In this document: positions 28,600 to 36,439 of the stretch, piece after piece
How the letters are laid out: each line of letters starts with the position of its first letter
How positions within the stretch are numbered: position 1 is the stretch's first letter
From: Pannonibacter phragmitetus DSM 14782
GTDB lineage: Bacteria > Pseudomonadota > Alphaproteobacteria > Rhizobiales > Stappiaceae
Direction of reading: 5' to 3'
Assembly (NCBI RefSeq): GCF_000382365.1
Contig: NZ_KB908233.1
Coordinates: 1-64,000 of the forward strand
Length of the DNA stretch: 64,000 bases
Position numbers and translations under genes: made by a program
Notes under the pieces: model-generated
What the model saw: the letters and a program-made list of their open reading frames with translations, nothing else
What the model was told of the DNA's origin: nothing
The model's database searches: none

Positions 28600-29916
28600 A
28601 TGCCGATCAACATCACAATGCCGGCCCTCTCTCCCACCATGGAAGAGGGCAACCTGGCCAAGTGGCTGGTGAAGGAAGGTGACAAGGTTTCTCCCGGCGA
28701 CGTGATCGCCGAGATCGAAACCGACAAGGCGACCATGGAAGTGGAAGCCGTGGACGAAGGCACGGTCGCAAAGATCGTCGTCGCCGCTGGAACGCAGGGC
28801 GTGAAGGTCAACAGCCTGATCGCCGTGCTCGCCGGTGAAGACGAGGACGTTTCGGCGGTCTCTGCAGCTCCGGCTGCCGCGCCCGCCAAGGCGGAAGCTG
28901 CTCCGGCTCCGGCCGCTGCTGCACCGGCATCTGCCGGCCCGGCTCCGGTCAGCGCATCGGGCGAGCGCATCTTTGCCTCGCCGCTTGCCCGCCGTCTGGC
29001 GTCGCAGAGCGGTCTGGACCTCAAGGCCATCGCAGGCTCTGGCCCGCATGGCCGTATCGTCCAGCGCGATATCGAAGCCGCCCTGAAGTCCGGCACCGGC
29101 AAGGCCGCTCCGGCTGCTGCCGCCGCAGCTCCTGCCGAGGCTCCGAAGGCCGCTGCCGCTGCAGCGCCCGCCGGCCCCCCCAAGGAGCAGGTGCTCAAGC
29201 TCTTCGCCGAAGGCTCTTACGAGCTGGTGCCGCACGATGGCATGCGCAAGACCATTGCCAAGCGCCTCACCGAGTCCAAGCAGACGATCCCGCACTTCTA
29301 CGTGTCGGTTGACTGCGAACTCGACGCGCTTCTGGCCCTGCGCACCCAGCTCAACGACGCTGCGCCGAAGTCCAAGGACGGCAAGCCTGCCTACAAGCTC
29401 TCGGTCAATGACATGGTCATCAAGGCCATGGCTCTGGCCCTGCGCGATGTGCCGGATGCGAACGTCTCCTGGACGGACGATGCCATGGTCAAGCACAAGC
29501 ACGCCGATGTCGGCGTTGCCGTGTCGATCCCGGGCGGCCTGATCACCCCGATCATCCGCAGCGCCGAGCAGAAGGCCCTGTCCACCATCTCCAACGAGAT
29601 GAAGGATCTGGGCCAGCGCGCCAAGGACCGCAAGCTGAAGCCGGAAGAGTACCAGGGCGGCACCACCGCCGTGTCCAACATGGGCATGATGGGCGTGAAG
29701 AGCTTCTCTGCCGTGGTCAACCCGCCGCATGCCACCATTCTGGCGGTCGGCGCGGGCGAGCAGCGTCCTGTCGTCAAGAATGGCACACTGTCCGTGGCCA
29801 CTGTCATGACTGTAACGCTCTCCACCGACCACCGCTGCGTGGACGGCGCTCTGGGTGCGGAACTTCTCGGCGCCTTCAAGGGCTACATCGAGAACCCGAT
29901 GAGCATGCTGGTCTGA
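28600..29916 (+). CDS. pdhC: Dihydrolipoamide acetyltransferase (PDH E2)
   Basis: PdhC passes the acetyl group from lipoyl-lysine to CoA and forms the core of the complex. The 438 residues run in order: one lipoyl domain (1-80, lysine in [15 protein letters not shown]), an Ala/Pro linker, and a subunit-binding domain (FASPLARRLASQSGLDL to GRIVQRDI, about 126-163). A second linker precedes the catalytic domain with DGMRKTIAKRLTESK and the active-site DHRCVDGA near the C-terminus. It starts 16 bp after pdhB and is followed by a strong terminator. Confidence 0.98.
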   Translation: MPINITMPALSPTMEEGNLAKWLVKEGDKVSPGDVIAEIETDKATMEVEAVDEGTVAKIVVAAGTQGVKVNSLIAVLAGEDEDVSAVSAAPAAAPAKAEAAPAPAAAAPASAGPAPVSASGERIFASPLARRLASQSGLDLKAIAGSGPHGRIVQRDIEAALKSGTGKAAPAAAAAAPAEAPKAAAAAAPAGPPKEQVLKLFAEGSYELVPHDGMRKTIAKRLTESKQTIPHFYVSVDCELDALLALRTQLNDAAPKSKDGKPAYKLSVNDMVIKAMALALRDVPDANVSWTDDAMVKHKHADVGVAVSIPGGLITPIIRSAEQKALSTISNEMKDLGQRAKDRKLKPEEYQGGTTAVSNMGMMGVKSFSAVVNPPHATILAVGAGEQRPVVKNGTLSVATVMTVTLSTDHRCVDGALGAELLGAFKGYIENPMSMLV

Positions 29917-29929
29917 GTGACCCTCAGCG

Positions 29930-29961
29930 AGGCCCCGGCAGGTCCGGGGCCTTTCTGTCTT
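29930..29961 (+). terminator. Rho-independent terminator after pdhC
   Basis: AGGCCCCGG pairs with CCGGGGCCT over a 5-base loop, followed by TTCTGTCTT. It lies between pdhC and lpdA, so lpdA is likely expressed at a lower level or from its own promoter. Confidence 0.8.
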
Positions 29962-30008
29962 GAAAACAGAACGCGACATTCTTGCGAAACAAAGGCGAGG
30001 GAACTTCC

Positions 30009-31454
30009 ATGGCCGATAGCTATGACGTCCTCATCATCGGGTCGGGCCCCGGCGGTTATGTGACCGCGATCCGTGCGGCCCAGCTCGGCTTCAAGACTGC
30101 CATTGTCGAGCGCGAGCATCTGGGCGGCATCTGCCTCAACTGGGGCTGCATTCCGACCAAGGCGCTGCTGCGCTCCGCTGAAATTCTCGATCACGCCAAC
30201 CATGCCAAGTCCTACGGGCTGAAGCTGGAAGGCAAGATGACGGCTGACATCAAGGATGTGGTTGCCCGTTCGCGCGGCGTTTCGGCCCGCCTCAACGGCG
30301 GCGTCGGCTTCCTGATGAAGAAGAACAAGATCGACGTCATCTGGGGTGAAGCCAAGCTCACCAAGCCGGGTGAGATCGTAGTCGGCAAGTCTTCCAAGCC
30401 CGCCGTCGAGCCGCAGCACCCCGCGCCCAAGGGCGTGAAGGGCGAAGGCACCTACGCGGCCAAGCACATCATCATCGCCACCGGTGCCCGTCCGCGTGCG
30501 CTGCCCGGCATCGAGCCGGATGGCAAGCTGATCTGGACCTATTTCGAGGCGATGAAGCCGGACTTCATGCCGAAGTCGCTGGTCGTGATGGGCTCGGGCG
30601 CCATCGGCATCGAGTTCGCGTCCTTCTACCGCTCCATGGGCGTTGACGTGACTGTCGTCGAAGTCATGTCCCAGATCATGCCGGTGGAAGATGCCGAAAT
30701 CTCCGCCATCGCCCGCAAGGCACTGGAAAAGCGCGGCATGAAGATCATGACCGAAGCGAAGGTTGCCAAGGTCGAGAAGGGCGCCAATTCCATTACCGCC
30801 CATGTGGAGACCAAAGACGGCAAGGTGACCCAGATCACCGCTGACCGCCTGATTTCCGCTGTCGGCGTCCAGGGCAACATCGAGAACCTCGGCCTCGAGG
30901 CGCTTGGCGTGAAGACCGACCGCGGCTGCGTGGTCATCGACGGCTACGGCAAGACCAACGTTCCGGGGCTTTATGCCATCGGTGACGTGGCTGGCCCCCC
31001 GATGCTCGCCCACAAGGCCGAGCATGAAGGCGTCATCTGCATCGAGAAGATCGCAGGCCTGCCGGGCGTTCACGCCATGGACAAGGGCAAGATTCCGGGC
31101 TGCACCTACTGCAACCCGCAGGTCGCTTCTGTCGGTCTGACCGAAGCCAAGGCCAAGGAACTGGGCCGCGACATCCGCGTCGGCCGCTTCTCCTTTGCAG
31201 CCAACGGCAAGGCCATTGCTCTGGGTGAGGACAATGGCCTCATCAAGACCATCTTCGACAAGAAGACCGGCGAACTGCTGGGTGCCCACATGGTCGGCAC
31301 GGAAGTGACCGAGCTGATCCAGGGCTTCGTTGTGGCGATGAACCTCGAGACGACCGAGGAAGATCTGATGCACACGATCTTCCCGCATCCGACCCTGTCG
31401 GAAATGATGAAGGAAAGCGTTCTGGACGCCTATGGGCGGGCGCTGAACGCCTGA
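30009..31454 (+). CDS. lpdA: Dihydrolipoyl dehydrogenase (E3)
   Basis: LpdA reoxidises the reduced lipoyl groups, using FAD and NAD. The 481-residue protein starts with the FAD loop VLIIGSGPGGYVTA (about 7-20). It then has the redox disulfide LGGICLNWGCIPTK (about 38-51), the NAD loop VMGSGAIGIEFAS, the second FAD strand YAIGDVAGPPMLAH, and the dimer-interface HPTLSEMM with the catalytic His-Glu pair. It carries no lipoyl domain. ATG 30009 is preferred because it lies close to the FAD loop and after GAGGGAAC. It serves the PDH genes next to it, possibly with other 2-oxoacid dehydrogenases. Confidence 0.97.
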   Translation: MADSYDVLIIGSGPGGYVTAIRAAQLGFKTAIVEREHLGGICLNWGCIPTKALLRSAEILDHANHAKSYGLKLEGKMTADIKDVVARSRGVSARLNGGVGFLMKKNKIDVIWGEAKLTKPGEIVVGKSSKPAVEPQHPAPKGVKGEGTYAAKHIIIATGARPRALPGIEPDGKLIWTYFEAMKPDFMPKSLVVMGSGAIGIEFASFYRSMGVDVTVVEVMSQIMPVEDAEISAIARKALEKRGMKIMTEAKVAKVEKGANSITAHVETKDGKVTQITADRLISAVGVQGNIENLGLEALGVKTDRGCVVIDGYGKTNVPGLYAIGDVAGPPMLAHKAEHEGVICIEKIAGLPGVHAMDKGKIPGCTYCNPQVASVGLTEAKAKELGRDIRVGRFSFAANGKAIALGEDNGLIKTIFDKKTGELLGAHMVGTEVTELIQGFVVAMNLETTEEDLMHTIFPHPTLSEMMKESVLDAYGRALNA

Positions 31455-31466
31455 CGGAAACCCTGC

Positions 31467-31507
31467 AGGGCCGCCCTCGCATGAGAGGCGGCCCTCTTGG
31501 CATTATT
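31467..31507 (+). terminator. Terminator after lpdA
   Basis: AGGGCCGCC and GGCGGCCCT make a 9-bp perfect stem around CTCGCATGAGA, followed by CTTGGCATTATT. It lies 13 bp after the lpdA stop. Confidence 0.7.
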
Positions 31508-31585
31508 ACTAGGCCGTAGCTCTTGCGGAACCTCGATGGTGTCTTCAGTGTTGATAAGGCAGCACGTCAATAGGGAGACTGCATC

Positions 31586-31834
31586 ATGACACTTCAGACC
31601 GTGATCATCTGGGCGCTGATTGGCCTTGTTGCCGGGTGGATCGCCAGCTTCATCACTGGCGGCGGCGGGTTGATCCGCTACATCCTGACCGGTCTTGCCG
31701 GTGCCGTCGTTGGCGGCTTTCTGATGCATTACTTCGGGTTTTCTCTGAACCTGGGCAATGCCATTGCCAACGAGATTGCCGTTGCGGCCATCGGCGCCGT
31801 CGTTGTTGTCTTCGTCGCCCGCATATTGGCCTGA
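31586..31834 (+). CDS. GlsB/YeaQ/YmgE family small membrane protein
   Basis: An 82-residue protein with three hydrophobic segments: VIIWALIGLVAGWIASFITG at 6-25, YILTGLAGAVVGGFLMHYFG at 32-51, and IAVAAIGAVVVVFVARIL near the C-terminus. The glycine spacing LVAGWIASFITGGGGL is typical of the 'transglycosylase-associated' family (PF04226). Despite the name no enzyme activity is established, and the family is often stress-linked. It lies 80 bp after the lpdA terminator and is followed by a second protein of similar build. Confidence 0.85.
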   Translation: MTLQTVIIWALIGLVAGWIASFITGGGGLIRYILTGLAGAVVGGFLMHYFGFSLNLGNAIANEIAVAAIGAVVVVFVARILA

Positions 31835-31915
31835 TCCTACCGGCCTGAGCGGAGGGTATTCCGGAGCAACTGAGCGCTTCCGGCGGCAGTGCCGGAAGCA
31901 GGGGAGGCACAGCGC

Positions 31916-32152
31916 ATGATTTTCTGGATTATCATCGGGCTGCTGGCTGGCGCCATCGCCCACCGGGTGCTGGACAGCCGGGGCGGCTTTTTCGGCTCCC
32001 TCGTCGTCGGGCTGATCGGTGCGCTTGTCGGCGGCAAGCTCGCCGAAATGCTGCGGCTCAATCTGACCGGCGGCTTCATCGACCAGCTGGTTGTGGCGAC
32101 AGTCGGGGCCATTCTGTTCCTGTTCGTCTGGCGCAAGATCAGAGGCCGCTGA
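31916..32152 (+). CDS. Second small GlsB/YeaQ-like membrane protein
   Basis: A 78-residue protein with the same overall plan as the gene before it: IFWIIIGLLAGAIAHRVLD, then GSLVVGLIGALVGGKLAEML and VVATVGAILFLFVW, three helices with similar Gly positions. ATG 31916 follows GGGGAGGCA at a normal distance, so the upstream in-frame ATG at 31889 is not used. The tandem placement suggests an old duplication, although the pairwise similarity is modest. Function unknown. Confidence 0.75.
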   Translation: MIFWIIIGLLAGAIAHRVLDSRGGFFGSLVVGLIGALVGGKLAEMLRLNLTGGFIDQLVVATVGAILFLFVWRKIRGR

Positions 32153-32205
32153 CAGGCGCACAGGAGAAGGGCGCCGCAGGATAAAGGTGAAGGGTAGGGG
32201 GCATT

Positions 32206-32655
32206 ATGCCGGGTGATTTGCCAAGTCTGAGTGACTATCCGCTGCACAGCGAGGACAAGCTGCGCTATCGCGACACGGACCGTCAGGGCCATGTCAACAA
32301 TGCTGTCTTCGCCACCTTTCTGGAGACCGGACGTGTCGAGGTCTTCTTCCAGGCCAGTGCGGGCGCGGCGCAAGCACTGGCGGATGCCGGGGCGAGCTTT
32401 GTACTTGCCCGTCTGGAGCTGGACTTTCTCGCTGAGGTGACATGGCCCGGCAAAGTGCAGACCGGCACGAGGGTCGTCTCCGTCGGCCGCAGTTCCATTA
32501 CACTCGATCAGGCCGTTTTCCAGAACGGCAAATGCGTGGCGCGGGCAAGTTCCGTGGTGGTGCAGATGGATGAAACCACCCGGAAATCGCGTGCCCTCTC
32601 GCCCGAACTGGCTGCAAGACTGACCGCGCTGAGCGGATCTTCCGAAAACGCATGA
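32206..32655 (+). CDS. Hot-dog fold acyl-CoA thioesterase (YbgC/FadM-like)
   Basis: A 149-residue single hot-dog domain. The signature LRYRDTDRQGHVNNAVFATF (about 19-38) holds the catalytic aspartate and the GHVNN loop of 4-hydroxybenzoyl-CoA thioesterase-type enzymes, followed by LETGRVEVFF and later WPGKVQTGTRVVSVGRSS. Substrates in this family are short to medium acyl-CoAs; the exact one cannot be told. It lies between small membrane proteins and lipA with no obvious pathway link. Confidence 0.85.
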   Translation: MPGDLPSLSDYPLHSEDKLRYRDTDRQGHVNNAVFATFLETGRVEVFFQASAGAAQALADAGASFVLARLELDFLAEVTWPGKVQTGTRVVSVGRSSITLDQAVFQNGKCVARASSVVVQMDETTRKSRALSPELAARLTALSGSSENA

Positions 32656-32709
32656 CACCGCGGCAAAGAGGCACTTGACCTTCGGCGCTGCTCACGACAT
32701 TTGGATGCC

Positions 32710-33693
32710 ATGGTAACGATCCTCGACACCCTGAACCGTCCGGCTCCCGCGCAGAGCGCAGACGATGCGAAGCCCCGGCATCCGGAAAAGGCCCACAGGC
32801 CCGACAATCCGGTGGCCCGGAAACCTGCGTGGATTCGCGTCAAGGCGCCGACGTCGCCGGTCTACCGCGAGACCCATCAGGTGGTGCGCGAGAACAAGCT
32901 CGTCACCGTGTGCGAGGAAGCGGGCTGCCCGAACATCGGCGAGTGCTGGTCAAAGAAGCACGCCAGCTTCATGATCCTCGGCGACACCTGCACCCGCGCC
33001 TGCGCCTTCTGCAACGTGCGCACTGGAATGCCGGGGGCGGTGGACAAGAACGAGCCGGAGGGAATCGCCACGGCAGTGGCCACCATGGGGCTTGAGCATG
33101 TCGTCATTACTTCGGTGGACCGGGATGATCTGGATGACGGCGGTGCAAACCATTTCGCCGATGTGATCGCCGCGATCCGCGCCAAGGCGCCGAAGACCAC
33201 CATCGAGGTGCTGACGCCGGACTTCCTGCGCAAGGAAGGCGCGCTGGAGATCGTCGTGAAGGCCAAGCCGGATGTGTTCAACCACAATCTGGAAACGGTG
33301 CCGTCGAAGTATCTGAAGGTGCGCCCCGGCGCCCGCTATTTCCATTCCATCCGCCTGCTGCAGCGGGTGAAGGAACTGGATCCCACCATGTTCACCAAGT
33401 CCGGCATCATGGTCGGCCTCGGCGAGGAGCGCAATGAAGTGCTTCAGCTGATGGATGACCTGCGGACGGCGGACGTGGACTTCCTCACCATCGGCCAGTA
33501 TCTCCAGCCCTCGAAGAAGCATCATCCGGTGCTGTCCTTCGTGACGCCGGAAGAATTCAAGGCCTATGAGAAGATCGCCTATGCCAAGGGCTTCCTGAAG
33601 GTGTCCGCCAGCCCCCTGACCCGCTCCTCCCATCATGCGGGTGAGGATTTTGCTGACCTGAGGGCCGCACGCGCTGCAAAGCTCGGCCATTGA
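32710..33693 (+). CDS. lipA: Lipoyl synthase
   Basis: LipA inserts two sulfurs into octanoyl-lysine on lipoyl domains, using radical SAM chemistry. The 327 residues hold both iron-sulfur sites: the auxiliary cluster in [14 protein letters not shown] (about 62-75) and the radical-SAM CTRACAFC (about 90-97). The C-terminal SSHHAGE bears the conserved serine ligand. ATG 32710 gives a normal N-terminus; a TTG at 32701 would add three residues. Placement after pdhA-pdhB-pdhC-lpdA links cofactor synthesis to the enzymes that need it. Confidence 0.97.
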   Translation: MVTILDTLNRPAPAQSADDAKPRHPEKAHRPDNPVARKPAWIRVKAPTSPVYRETHQVVRENKLVTVCEEAGCPNIGECWSKKHASFMILGDTCTRACAFCNVRTGMPGAVDKNEPEGIATAVATMGLEHVVITSVDRDDLDDGGANHFADVIAAIRAKAPKTTIEVLTPDFLRKEGALEIVVKAKPDVFNHNLETVPSKYLKVRPGARYFHSIRLLQRVKELDPTMFTKSGIMVGLGEERNEVLQLMDDLRTADVDFLTIGQYLQPSKKHHPVLSFVTPEEFKAYEKIAYAKGFLKVSASPLTRSSHHAGEDFADLRAARAAKLGH

Positions 33694-33750
33694 CACAAAG
33701 AACCGCGCCGGCGGGCTGCATGACAGTCTGCCGGGCCAGAAGAGACTTAC

Positions 33751-34230
33751 ATGCCGTCATTTGAATCGAGCCGGGACGTGGCCCACAGCGCCAGCGACAT
33801 GTTCGACCTTGTTGCCGATGTGGAGAAGTATCCCCAGTTTGTGCCCCTGTGCCAAAGCCTCGTGATCCGTGGCCGCAAGCCGCTGGATGAAACGCGCGAG
33901 GTTCTGGTGGCCGACATGACGGTCGCCTACAAGCTGTTCAAGGAAACCTTCACCAGCCGCGTGGTGCTGGACAGGCCGAAGAACCAGATCCTCGTGGAAT
34001 ATCTGGACGGCCCGTTCCAGCATCTGGAGAACCGCTGGACCTTCCAGCCGCACGAGACTGGCGGCTGCAGCGTTGGTTTCTTCATTTCCTATGATTTCAA
34101 GAGCCGGACTTTTGCGGCCCTGATGGGCGCCATGTTCGACATGGCCTTCCGCAAGTTCGCTGCTGCCTTCGAGGCGCGTGCCGATGAAGTCTATGGCCGC
34201 AAGGCGGCTGTTCCGGTCACCGCCCGGTAA
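33751..34230 (+). CDS. COQ10/RatA-type START-domain protein
   Basis: A 159-residue polyketide cyclase/START fold. It begins SRDVAHSASDMFDLVADVEK (about 7-26), then YPQFVPLCQSLVIRGR, and ends with FDMAFRKFAAAFEARADEVY. The family includes mitochondrial COQ10, which binds ubiquinone, and the Escherichia coli RatA protein; the alphaproteobacterial members beside lipA are usually assigned to the COQ10 side. It is 57 bp after lipA, in the same direction. Its end overlaps the convergent secreted-protein gene by 14 bp. Confidence 0.88.
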   Translation: MPSFESSRDVAHSASDMFDLVADVEKYPQFVPLCQSLVIRGRKPLDETREVLVADMTVAYKLFKETFTSRVVLDRPKNQILVEYLDGPFQHLENRWTFQPHETGGCSVGFFISYDFKSRTFAALMGAMFDMAFRKFAAAFEARADEVYGRKAAVPVTAR

Positions 34231-34672
34231 AGGCGCGGCGTATTTCCTGGAACCTGAACTCCCGTGGAGGAGGGGCTTCACCGGTCAGGCCCCGCTCCAC
34301 ATTGGTGGGCAGATTGAGATCCTGAACCTTCACCTGCTTGTGCGGATTGCGGCAGACAGCCTGCCACCGGCCGCTGGTGTTGCTCTCCAGATTGAGTTCA
34401 AAACCGTCGTCTGCCTCTTTCTGCGTCCAGGCAACTGTGGTGGGACGGACCCAGAATTGCGAGCCGCAATACTCCACGGCCATGAAACCCTGCTGTTCCC
34501 GGCGAAGCACCACATGGCTGCCGCGAAAGCGGCCCTTGTCTCGTGAAATAATGTGAAATTCGCCCGATTGCTGCTGCCCGGCCGTTTGTGTTGCAGTCTG
34601 GGCCAGGGCCGTCGCCGGCCAAAGGCTGACGGCAATAAAAACGGCCAGAAGAACACCAGCAAGGGTTGCCAC
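34217..34672 (-). CDS. Secreted protein of unknown function, paralogue A
   Basis: 151 residues. A signal peptide (VATLAGVLLAVFIAVSLWPA, cleavage likely at TALA|Q) is followed by a compact domain with EFHIISRDKGRF, GSHVVLRREQQGFMAVEYCG, FWVRPTTVAW, GRWQAVC and a final FRFQEIRRAF. GTG 34672 is chosen because AGGGAA lies 7 bases upstream and it puts the signal peptide at the N-terminus. Two cysteines could form a disulfide in the periplasm. The same blocks recur in the gene next door (34845-35312). I know no family name. Its stop overlaps the convergent COQ10 gene by 14 bp. Confidence 0.7.
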   Translation of the reverse strand: MATLAGVLLAVFIAVSLWPATALAQTATQTAGQQQSGEFHIISRDKGRFRGSHVVLRREQQGFMAVEYCGSQFWVRPTTVAWTQKEADDGFELNLESNTSGRWQAVCRNPHKQVKVQDLNLPTNVERGLTGEAPPPREFRFQEIRRAFTGR

Positions 34673-34844
34673 GGCACAGTTCCCTGTGTTGAGCCAGGCG
34701 TGTGGTCGCTTGCAGGTTGCGCCGACCTGCCTGTCACTTTTTGCGACCAGAAGTTTTGCCTGCAAAGAAGGCAATATCAAGTCAATCCTGCGTCAGCCTT
34801 GCGGTAGGTGTGCGAAAGCACGCATTTGGCCGCTTGAGTGCGTG

Positions 34845-35312
34845 TTACTGCTGATGGTAGGAGCCCTTGGGCTTTCCGCCGGATTTGTTGGCGAAGGCTT
34901 CGCTGATGCGCGACAGTTTGCTGCCTGTCGGCGCCACAACGGCCGAACCTTCGTTGCTGAGAATCAGCGGGTCCTCGTCGCTGCCGATGTCCGCCATGGA
35001 GACGTGATTCTCTGCCTTGGCACAGACCTCCACCCAGCCGCGTCCGTTGCTGTATTCCAGCCTGACAAGGCGCTTGTTCTCAACTTCCACCAGGCTCCAG
35101 GCCACAGACTTGGGCCGGACCCAGACCCTGCGGCCGCAGTATGCAACGGCAACATACCCGGCTGCCTGCTCTTCAAGCACCTGATGGCTCCCATAAAAGG
35201 TGCCATCGGCTTGCCGCGAGATGAGATAGAAATCTCCCGCTTTCACCACTTCTTCGGCCCGTGCCGGAAGAAGGGATGCAAGAGCTCCCGCCAGAATAAT
35301 CAAGACGCGCAT
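34845..35312 (-). CDS. Secreted protein of unknown function, paralogue B
   Basis: 155 residues starting MRVLIILAGALASLLPARA, a clear signal peptide with cleavage expected at ARA|E. The mature part repeats the pattern of its neighbour: DFYLISRQADGTF, GSHQVLEEQAAGYVAVAYCG, VWVRPKSVAWSLVE, GWVEVC and SRISEAFANK. Cysteines fall at the same two places. A Lys/Gly/Ser tail (KSGGKPKGSYHQQ) is unique to this copy. It is transcribed toward paralogue A with 172 bp between them. No enzyme motif is seen; a periplasmic or envelope role is inferred only from the signal peptide. Confidence 0.75.
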   Translation of the reverse strand: MRVLIILAGALASLLPARAEEVVKAGDFYLISRQADGTFYGSHQVLEEQAAGYVAVAYCGRRVWVRPKSVAWSLVEVENKRLVRLEYSNGRGWVEVCAKAENHVSMADIGSDEDPLILSNEGSAVVAPTGSKLSRISEAFANKSGGKPKGSYHQQ

Positions 35313-35406
35313 AACAACCTGCCCCGTTGTCAGCGCCGGGCCAGCAGATACGCAGGCTCAGCACAAGTGCCATGCTATAGTATAGCCGTCTTGATATTCC
35401 CTTCTG

Positions 35407-35901
35407 TCAGTCGATCAAATTTGACAGAATCTCCAGGGCCGTTGCGGCTGACAAGGTGCGGACTGTGTCGCGCCCCTGATCACCGAAGCGGCAAGCCAGA
35501 TGCCGTGTCTGCCTGCCTTTTCCTGCGGCTGCAAAATGGACGAGGCCGACCGGCTTTTCCGGCGATCCCCCGCCGGGGCCGGCGATGCCTGTAATGGCAA
35601 CGGACACATCTGCACGCGAATGAGACAGCGCCCCTTCCGCCATCGCGCGCGCCGTTTCTTCGCTGACGGCACCCACGCGGGCGAGCACCTCTGCGGGCAC
35701 GCCCAGCATCTCCATCTTCGCTTCGTTGGAGTAGGTGACAAAACCCCGGTCAAGAACGGCGGAAGATCCGGCGATCTCCGTCACCAGCGCGCAGACCATG
35801 CCGCCGGTGCAGGATTCAGCCGCCGTCATCATCAGCCCTTTGCTCTTCAGCTTCAGGACAAGCGCCTCGGCCTGCGGCCGCAACTGTGTCAGATCGGTCA
35901 T
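35407..35901 (-). CDS. pncC: Nicotinamide-nucleotide amidase (CinA C-terminal domain)
   Basis: PncC deamidates nicotinamide mononucleotide to nicotinate mononucleotide in the pyridine nucleotide cycle. The 164 residues correspond to the CinA C-terminal domain only: TAAESCTGGMVCALVTEIAG (about 26-45, with the catalytic serine region), FVTYSNEAKMEMLGV, AVSEETARAMAEGA and ITGIAGPGGGSPEKPVGLV. The N-terminal molybdopterin-like domain of full CinA is absent, as usual in alphaproteobacteria. ATG 35901 follows a good CTCCGGAGG site. It lies 17 bp after ispF in the leftward ispD-ispF-pncC run. Confidence 0.93.
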   Translation of the reverse strand: MTDLTQLRPQAEALVLKLKSKGLMMTAAESCTGGMVCALVTEIAGSSAVLDRGFVTYSNEAKMEMLGVPAEVLARVGAVSEETARAMAEGALSHSRADVSVAITGIAGPGGGSPEKPVGLVHFAAAGKGRQTRHLACRFGDQGRDTVRTLSAATALEILSNLID

Positions 35902-35918
35902 GGGAGCCTCCGGAGGGG

Positions 35919-36431
35919 TCAGTCCCCCAAATCTGGCAGACGGACGGTTGCCGTGGCAAGCGCTGCAATGCCTTCGCGCCGGCCGGTGAAGCCGAGCTCT
36001 TCCGAAGTGGTGGCTTTCACCGAAACCCGTTCGACCGGCAGGGAGCAGATGGCGGCGATGCTGCGCCGCATATCCTCGCGCACCGGGCCGATCTTCGGCG
36101 CTTCGCAGACGATCGTCACATCCAGATGCGCCACCCGCCCGCCGCGGGCGGCCACCAGAGACAGGGCATGCTGCAGGAACCTGTCCGAGGATGCGCCCTT
36201 CCACTGCGGATCAGAGGGGGGGAAGTGACCGCCGATGTCCTTGCCGGCGATGGCGCCGAGAATGGCATCGGTAAGCGCATGCAGCGCCACGTCCGCATCG
36301 GAGTGGCCCTTGAGGCGCTTGTGGAAGGGTATGGCAATGCCGCCGAGAATGACTGCATCGCCCTCTTCGAAGGCATGCACGTCATAGCCGTTGCCGGTGC
36401 GGATATCCGGCAGTTCAGACCAGGGCTTCAT
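35919..36431 (-). CDS. ispF: 2-C-methyl-D-erythritol 2,4-cyclodiphosphate synthase
   Basis: IspF forms the cyclodiphosphate ring in the MEP pathway to isoprenoids. The 170 residues show [11 protein letters not shown] (about 11-21) and [16 protein letters not shown] (about 41-56) with the zinc-binding Asp and His residues, then GDIGxHFPPSD-type [11 protein letters not shown], and [14 protein letters not shown] near the end. It is a separate gene from ispD, 8 bp downstream in another frame. The ribosome site GGAGCC overlaps the ispD stop (TAGGAGCC), so it is translationally coupled. Many rhizobia carry a fused IspDF instead. Confidence 0.97.
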   Translation of the reverse strand: MKPWSELPDIRTGNGYDVHAFEEGDAVILGGIAIPFHKRLKGHSDADVALHALTDAILGAIAGKDIGGHFPPSDPQWKGASSDRFLQHALSLVAARGGRVAHLDVTIVCEAPKIGPVREDMRRSIAAICSLPVERVSVKATTSEELGFTGRREGIAALATATVRLPDLGD

Positions 36432-36439
36432 GCTGGCTC

